From positions 1,490,031 to 1,554,030 of the forward strand of contig NZ_KE161030.1 of NCBI RefSeq assembly GCF_000412335.2: DNA of 64,000 nt, read 5' to 3'. Source of the stretch: Cedecea davisae DSM 4568. GTDB lineage: Bacteria > Pseudomonadota > Gammaproteobacteria > Enterobacterales > Enterobacteriaceae. The notes below the pieces were generated by a model that had not been told where the DNA came from, did not search any database, and saw only the letters and a list, made by a program, of their open reading frames with translations. The position numbers and the translations under genes were made by a program. Positions 59,363-64,000 of the stretch are shown piece after piece (position 1 is the first letter of the stretch; each line of letters opens with the position of its first letter).

Positions 59363-60253
59363 ATGGCTGGAGTTCAGGGCTATCGTCTGTTCAACGTTCA
59401 ACTGGCGCGTAAAACCGTAGTTTCCCCTTCGCTGTTGAGCCTGGTGTTTAGCGGGCCGGATGTGGCGCAGATGAAATGTGATTCACCGGATCAGCGCATT
59501 AAGATGCTATTTCCTTCTGAAGATGGCACGCCGCCTTCGCTCCCCGCGGAAGGGCAGTGGTATCAGATTTCGCAGGGCATGCCCAAAGAGAAGCGCCCGG
59601 TTATTCGTACCTACACGCTACGCCACGTTGACGCTGCCCGCCAGGAAGTGACCGTTGAGTTTGTCAGCCACGGTACCGAAGGGCCCGCTTCCGCATGGGC
59701 GATTAACTCCGCGCCGGGAGACTGCATCCAGATAGTTGCGCCTAACGCCGCCCACCCTGAAGACAGCGGCGGCTATGAATGGACGCCTCCGGCGGGATTG
59801 CGCAATGCGCTGATCGTTGCCGACGAAACAGCACTCCCTGCGGCGCGTGGCATTCTTGAGATGCTGGCGGGCCAGCCCAATCCGCCAAAAGTGCAGGCAT
59901 TTTTTGAAGTGCCGGAGCAGGGCGATTGCGTTGATCTGAGCGCCTTTAGCTTCGCCGAGATTAACTGGCTACCGCGTAAACCTGCGGCGGCAACGCACGG
60001 AGAATGCCTGATTCAGGCGGTGAAAACCCATGCCCGCGTGCCGGAAAGCAGCCATCATGAAGATGTGCAGGAAGAGTCCGAGGATGAGCTACTGTGGGAC
60101 AAAGCGACTACCGGCAGCAACGAGTTTTACGGCTGGGTGGCGGCCGAGTCCACCGTGGTTAAGCTGCTACGCCGCCATTTGATAGGCGAGCGGGGCGTGG
60201 AGCACGAGGCGATTAACTTTATGGCCTATTGGGCGAAAGGCCGCGTGCGCTAA
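59363..60253 (+). CDS. Siderophore-interacting FAD-binding protein, candidate ferric-aerobactin reductase
   Basis: 296-residue flavoreductase of the ViuB/YqjH (SIP) family. FAD-binding motif RTYTLR at residues 82-87, FVSHGTEGPASAWA, then NADPH domain with LIVADETALPAARGIL. C-terminal YGWVAAES-TVVKLLRRHL and FMAYWAKGR are typical of SIPs that use NADPH. A His/Asp/Glu-rich loop (about 229-243) is inserted before it. Fifteen bases after the shiF stop with AAGGA, so co-transcribed. Such proteins reduce ferric-siderophore in the cytosol; a role on aerobactin is inference from position. ColV aerobactin loci lack this gene. Confidence 0.85.
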   Translation: MAGVQGYRLFNVQLARKTVVSPSLLSLVFSGPDVAQMKCDSPDQRIKMLFPSEDGTPPSLPAEGQWYQISQGMPKEKRPVIRTYTLRHVDAARQEVTVEFVSHGTEGPASAWAINSAPGDCIQIVAPNAAHPEDSGGYEWTPPAGLRNALIVADETALPAARGILEMLAGQPNPPKVQAFFEVPEQGDCVDLSAFSFAEINWLPRKPAAATHGECLIQAVKTHARVPESSHHEDVQEESEDELLWDKATTGSNEFYGWVAAESTVVKLLRRHLIGERGVEHEAINFMAYWAKGRVR

Positions 60254-60255
60254 CA

Positions 60256-60280
60256 AAAAGGGCGGCCATCATGGCCGCCC
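60256..60280 (-). terminator. comR terminator
   Basis: Stem gggcggcc / ggccgccc with loop atcat; on the minus strand it ends in five T after comR, and serves the convergent SIP gene weakly. Confidence 0.78.
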
Positions 60281-60286
60281 TGCGAG

Positions 60287-60922
60287 TCAGATCTTCTTCA
60301 GCTCCGGCAGCAAACGTACCGTCGTTTTGACTATCTGCATTAACTCTTCGTAGCTGGCGTTTTCCCGCGCGCTGACCGACATCCCCTGAATAATACAGCA
60401 CAGATATTTTGCCAGGCAGCGCACATCGCGCTCTGCCGGTATTTCGCCTTTCTGCTGATGCTGCTCAAGGAAGCGGATCAGCGTCTGCTCCTGCACGGCG
60501 TGCCGGGCCTTTATCGTGGCGGCAATATCTTCCGAAGAAGCCGCCAGCACCGACGAGGTGCAGATAATAAAGCAGCCCGCGGGCGTGCTTTTGTCGGTAA
60601 AACATTTTGCCACCGCAGAAAGATAGTTCTCCAGCGCGGTTTCCATCGTCTGCTCTTCGCACAGCAGGCAGGCTTCATGCTTTGCCGCAAACCGTGCGAT
60701 GTAGCGGTCCAGCACCGCGCGGAATAGCCCTTCTTTGTTGGTGAACTCCGCATACAGCGTGGGCGCTTTTGCCCCGGTGGCTTCTACCAGATGCGCCATG
60801 GATGTTGCTTCATAGCCATGCTGCCAGAAGAGTGTCATGGCCTTGTCGAGTGCCGCTTCCCTGTCAAACACTTTTGGACGGCCACGGCTTTTTTTGCTGC
60901 AACTTAATGTCTCGGTTGCCAT
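60287..60922 (-). CDS. comR: TetR-family copper-responsive repressor ComR
   Basis: 211-residue TetR-type repressor. N-terminal helix-turn-helix: SRGRPKVFDREAALDKAM and YEATSMAHLVEATGAKAPTL. The C-terminal ligand domain has ACLLC and CFIICTS, candidate copper-sensing cysteines. In E. coli ComR represses the divergent bhsA (comC), and copper relieves this. Position and sequence agree. It is not clearly linked to the iron genes on its other side. Confidence 0.92.
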   Translation of the reverse strand: MATETLSCSKKSRGRPKVFDREAALDKAMTLFWQHGYEATSMAHLVEATGAKAPTLYAEFTNKEGLFRAVLDRYIARFAAKHEACLLCEEQTMETALENYLSAVAKCFTDKSTPAGCFIICTSSVLAASSEDIAATIKARHAVQEQTLIRFLEQHQQKGEIPAERDVRCLAKYLCCIIQGMSVSARENASYEELMQIVKTTVRLLPELKKI

Positions 60923-61074
60923 ATCTGCCGTTTAACCTCTGTCTAATTAGTGAACACTTATTATAAAAATAATCGACGACAGTAGCCAGAGGCTTGTTAT
61001 GAAAAATAATTATTTCTTATCACAATGAAAAATAGCGCTTTTTTTAATTACTTAACGTTCGTTATTAAAATGTG

Positions 61075-61104
61075 TTGACGTGTGACGCAGATCACGTTTA
61101 TCAT
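61075..61104 (+). promoter_or_regulatory. bhsA promoter with a CRP site in its spacer
   Basis: TTGACG, 18 bases, TATCAT. Within the spacer, tgtgacgcagatcacg (61081-61096) matches 9 of 10 CRP bases. A site there would usually block RNA polymerase. ComR operator sequence not identified. Confidence 0.5.
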
Positions 61105-61170
61105 TTTTCTATCGATCGTTAACTAATTCGGGTTGGCGACCTAAATAATCACCTGCTTAGGACATTTACG

Positions 61171-61428
61171 ATGAAAACTTTAACTACTCTGTTCGCTGCC
61201 GCCGTACTTAGCTCACTCTCATTCGCAAGCTTTGCGGCTGTTGAAGTCTCCGCCACTCCGGCCGGTCAGCAGAAAGTCGGCACCATCAGCGCGGACGCGG
61301 GCAGTAATCTCTCTTCCCTGGAAGAACAGCTGGCCGCCAAGGCCGATGCAATGGGCGCTAAATCGTTCCGTATTACCTCCGTTAACGGTCCGAACACCCT
61401 GCACGGTACAGCAGTCATCTATAAATAA
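61171..61428 (+). CDS. bhsA: Multiple stress resistance protein BhsA
   Basis: 85-residue envelope protein with signal peptide 1-22 (FASFA-AVEV) and the DUF1471 (YdgH/BhsA/McbA-like) domain: VGTISADAGSNLSSLEEQLA and GAKSFRITSVNGPNTLHGTA. In E. coli it is induced by copper, acid, H2O2 and other stresses and lowers outer-membrane copper permeability and biofilm. It is divergent from its repressor comR. Confidence 0.94.
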   Translation: MKTLTTLFAAAVLSSLSFASFAAVEVSATPAGQQKVGTISADAGSNLSSLEEQLAAKADAMGAKSFRITSVNGPNTLHGTAVIYK

Positions 61429-61483
61429 GCCGGACGTTAACCCTCAATACGTTTGACCTTATTCGTTATATGCCACTGCAAGC

Positions 61484-61517
61484 AAAAGGCCCTGTCTTTC
61501 GACAGGGCCTTTTTTTT
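61484..61517. terminator. Bidirectional terminator between bhsA and ldtC
   Basis: Thirteen-bp stem aaaaggccctgtc / gacagggcctttt with loop tttc and a run of eight T on the plus strand. Confidence 0.9.
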
Positions 61518-61534
61518 ACGCATAAAATCTGAAT

Positions 61535-62509
61535 CTAGATTTCGTTTGCTGGCTGGTCAGCCGTATGAGCATTGACGTTAACCGGCATCCCGGAGCGGTG
61601 CTCCATTGCCTGCGCCATGACCTGAGCGTCGGTCTGCGGCGCGTCACGGAACTGCTTCATCGGCTCGTTGAGCACAATCGGCAGCACTTTTGGATCGTCA
61701 TCAATGGCTTTGGACAACGGCTGGTGAACTTCAACCAGGCGGGAACCGTCCGGCTCGATGGAGGTTTTGATTGGCGTATTGATGATGCGCACCTGGGTGC
61801 CGACCGGAACTTTGTTAAACAGCGCTTTAATGTCACCGTCGCGCAGGCGAATACAGCCCGAGCTTACACGCATCCCGATGCCGAAGTCGGCGTTGGTGCC
61901 GTGCAGCAGATAAACGCCGCCGAACGCAGCGAGGCGGATCGCATGGTGGCCCATCGGGTTATCCGGCCCCGCAGGAACCACGGCAGGCAACTTCACGCCC
62001 TGAGCCAGATAGCGGGCGCGAATATTTGCCGTTGGCGTCCAGGTTGGGTTGGCGCGTTTATCGGAGATCTTTGTCACCATTGTTGGAGTCAACGTATCGC
62101 CACCCAGCTGGCCGATGCCAATCGGGTAAACGGTGACGCTATTTTGCCCGGCAGGGAAGTAATAGAGGCGCAGCTCGGCGAGGTTGATAACAATACCTTC
62201 GCGCGGCACGTCGGGCAGCAGCATCTGGCGTGGGATGGTCAGCACGCTACCGGCACGCGGAACGTAAGGGTCGACGCCCGGGTTGGCCTGCAATAAAGCC
62301 AGGAAACCGACGTTGTACTTCTTGGCAATCGCCTCCAGCGAACCGCCGTCGTTCTCAACCTGGTGGAACAGGTTTTTGCCAATCAGGCGGCTGTTGGCGG
62401 CGGGAAGCGGGTAATCGTTAGCGCTGGCGGGCAGCGCAATAACCGCCGCGCCCATCAGGGCCACGGCGGCAAACCAGCGGCGGAATAACAAAGTACGCGT
62501 TGCAAACAT
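61535..62509 (-). CDS. ldtC: L,D-transpeptidase LdtC
   Basis: 324-residue periplasmic enzyme (YcfS) that attaches Braun lipoprotein to peptidoglycan, or forms 3-3 links in related enzymes. Signal peptide 1-30 (LPASA-ND), LysM-like domain about 45-95, YkuD domain about 103-235 with His203 (LLHGTN) and catalytic Cys219 (VSSGCIRLRDG). A long low-complexity C-terminal tail (VMAQAMEHRSG...) follows. Monocistronic, between bhsA and mfd. Confidence 0.95.
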   Translation of the reverse strand: MFATRTLLFRRWFAAVALMGAAVIALPASANDYPLPAANSRLIGKNLFHQVENDGGSLEAIAKKYNVGFLALLQANPGVDPYVPRAGSVLTIPRQMLLPDVPREGIVINLAELRLYYFPAGQNSVTVYPIGIGQLGGDTLTPTMVTKISDKRANPTWTPTANIRARYLAQGVKLPAVVPAGPDNPMGHHAIRLAAFGGVYLLHGTNADFGIGMRVSSGCIRLRDGDIKALFNKVPVGTQVRIINTPIKTSIEPDGSRLVEVHQPLSKAIDDDPKVLPIVLNEPMKQFRDAPQTDAQVMAQAMEHRSGMPVNVNAHTADQPANEI

Positions 62510-62660
62510 AGCTTAAACCCTGCGTTTAAAATGGCTAATTTTATTAGACAGATAAACGCCAATTATCGGCTAGCGGAATGTCGGGAAGTCCTGGGAGATT
62601 GCAAAGAATGTGTAAATGTCACAGAAAGTTGCGCCTTACCGGACGGTAAGGCGCAGTGGG

Positions 62661-64000
62661 TTATGCGGCGGCGTTTTCCGCCAGGCTGTTCATGAAGTTA
62701 CGCACCCATTCCATCCGCGTTTTGCGGTCGGCAAGTTCCTGAATAAACTTCAGACGGGTCGGCCCGTCGAGGCGGAAATGCTGCGGCTGCTTTTGCAGCA
62801 GGCCAATCAGCCAGACCGGATCGACATGGTTTTTCTCGGCAAATTCAATCACACCGCCTTTCTCGTTACCTTCAATCTTACGCACGCCGAGCTTCTGCGC
62901 CTGCTGGCGCAGGGCGGCGATGTCCAGCAGATTGCGGGCCGCGTCCGGCAGCAGGCCGAAGCGGTCGATAAGCTCAACCTTCAGCTCGTCCAGCTCGTGC
63001 TCGCCCTTCGCGCTGGCGATGCGCTTGTAAAACGACAGGCGGGTGTTCACGTCAGGAATAAAGTCGTCCGGCAGCAGGGCCGGCATGCGTAGCTCGACTT
63101 CCGTCTGGCTGTTGGTGAGATCTTCCAGCGACGGCTCACGGCCTTCTTTCAGGGCATCGACGGCGTTTTCCAGCAGTTCCATATACAGCGAGAAGCCGAT
63201 GGTTTCCATTTGCCCGCTCTGATCTTCGCCCAACAGCTCGCCCGCGCCGCGAATTTCCAGGTCGTGAGTCGCCAGAGCGAAGCCCGCCCCGAGATCTTCC
63301 AGAGAGGCTATTGCCTCCAGGCGTTTCTGTGCGTCGGTGGTCATCGCTTTAGGATGCGGCGTCAGCAGCCAGGCATAAGCCTGATGGTGCGAACGCCCCA
63401 CGCGGCCGCGCAGCTGGTGGAGCTGGGCGAGGCCAAAGTGGTCGGCTCGTTCGATGATAATCGTGTTGGCGGTCGGGATATCGATCCCGGTTTCGATGAT
63501 GGTGGTACACACCAGCACGTTAAAACGCTGGTGGTGGAAGTCGTTCATCACCCGTTCCAGCTCGCGCTCGCGCATCTGGCCGTGACCGATGGCAATGCGC
63601 GCTTCCGGTACCAGTTCGGCCAGTTTGTCGGCGGCTTTCTGAATATTTTCTACGTCATTGTAGAGGTAATAAACCTGCCCGCCGCGCAGCACTTCACGCA
63701 GAATAGCCTCACGCACCACGAGGCTGTCGTATTCGCGCACAAAGGTTTTTACCGCCAGGCGGCGAGCCGGAGGCGTGGCGATAATCGACAGGTCGCGCAT
63801 GCCGCTCATCGCCATATTCAGGGTTCGCGGAATTGGTGTTGCGGTCAGGGTCAGGATATCCACGTCGGCGCGCATCGCTTTGATGCGCTCTTTGTGGCGC
63901 ACCCCGAAGCGGTGCTCTTCGTCGACGATCAGCAAGCCCAGATCGCGCCACTTCACGTCGGCCTGTAACAGCTTGTGGGTGCCTATCAGAATATCAATCT
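62661..64000 (-). CDS. mfd: Transcription-repair coupling factor Mfd, C-terminal part
   Basis: C-terminal about 446 residues of Mfd (whole protein about 1150); the gene runs off the window end. Mfd pushes stalled RNA polymerase off DNA and recruits UvrA. Visible: RecG-like translocase motifs II-VI (VDEEHRFGVRHKERI, TLTATPIPRTLNMAMSG, VCTTIIETGIDIPTANTI, LHQLRGRVGRSHHQAYAW), then the D7 UvrA-masking C-terminal domain ending NSLAENAAA. Confidence 0.96.
   Translation of the reverse strand, partial: IDILIGTHKLLQADVKWRDLGLLIVDEEHRFGVRHKERIKAMRADVDILTLTATPIPRTLNMAMSGMRDLSIIATPPARRLAVKTFVREYDSLVVREAILREVLRGGQVYYLYNDVENIQKAADKLAELVPEARIAIGHGQMRERELERVMNDFHHQRFNVLVCTTIIETGIDIPTANTIIIERADHFGLAQLHQLRGRVGRSHHQAYAWLLTPHPKAMTTDAQKRLEAIASLEDLGAGFALATHDLEIRGAGELLGEDQSGQMETIGFSLYMELLENAVDALKEGREPSLEDLTNSQTEVELRMPALLPDDFIPDVNTRLSFYKRIASAKGEHELDELKVELIDRFGLLPDAARNLLDIAALRQQAQKLGVRKIEGNEKGGVIEFAEKNHVDPVWLIGLLQKQPQHFRLDGPTRLKFIQELADRKTRMEWVRNFMNSLAENAAA

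Noticed and set aside
48706..60286. Aerobactin block as a recent mobile island
   Set aside because: No tRNA, integrase, transposase, direct repeats or clear composition shift at either edge; only ordinary terminators mark the borders.

Overview
The window is chromosomal DNA of a gamma-proteobacterium in the family Enterobacteriaceae. Gene order follows the Escherichia coli 24-25 minute region almost gene for gene (trhO, yceI, solA, pyrC, mdtH, rimJ, murJ, the flg cluster, rne, the fab cluster, ptsG, nagZ, ndh, ycfJ, bhsA, ldtC, mfd). The proteins look like close orthologues of the E. coli ones but are clearly not E. coli. An Enterobacter/Cedecea-like genus is plausible, but the genus cannot be fixed by eye. 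There is no rRNA, tRNA, integrase, insertion sequence or CRISPR array.

Layout. 1-7211 is mostly minus strand: trhO tail, yceI-yceJ, the tiny membrane protein yceO, solA, bssS, the SOS gene dinI, pyrC, yceB and mdtH. 7435-11256 is rimJ-yceH-yceM-murJ, followed by a cold-shock-domain gene that E. coli lacks here. 11873-23394 is a complete flg locus: flgAMN on the minus strand, divergent from flgBCDEFGHIJKL, covering rod, hook, P/L rings, junction proteins and the FlgM anti-sigma switch. 23486-24365 is an inserted yeaR-yoaG operon with a duplicated yeaR and an NsrR-type operator. 24545-29904 is rne with its long autoregulatory leader, rluC and the Maf-type gene yceF. 30047-36175 is yceD-rpmF-plsX-fabHDG-acpP-fabF, linking a ribosomal protein to fatty-acid and phospholipid synthesis. 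36287-40560 is pabC-mltG-tmk-holB-ycfH. 40862-48705 is ptsG, a stack of hairpins where E. coli has fhuE, then hinT-ycfL-lpoB-thiK-nagZ, ycfP, ndh and ycfJ. 48753-60253 is an accessory iron block. 60287-64000 returns to comR, bhsA, ldtC and the C-terminal part of mfd.

The iron block is the main accessory system. iucA-iucB-iucC-iucD-iutA make aerobactin and its outer-membrane receptor. From the same intergenic region, which carries Fur boxes, a ShiF-like MFS transporter and a siderophore-interacting flavoprotein are read the other way. The flavoprotein is a candidate ferric-siderophore reductase, which would give one locus for synthesis, transport, uptake and iron release. A Gfo/Idh/MocA oxidoreductase of unknown role lies just downstream of iutA. 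An ERIC-like repeat sits between iucD and iutA and supplies the last codons and the stop codon of iucD.

Differences from the E. coli map that stand out are: no grxB between yceB and mdtH; no fhuE between ptsG and hinT; an extra cold-shock gene after murJ; yeaR-yeaR-yoaG between flgL and rne; and the aerobactin block between ycfJ and comR. Comparisons with E. coli proteins and gene order are from memory of those families, not from a search.
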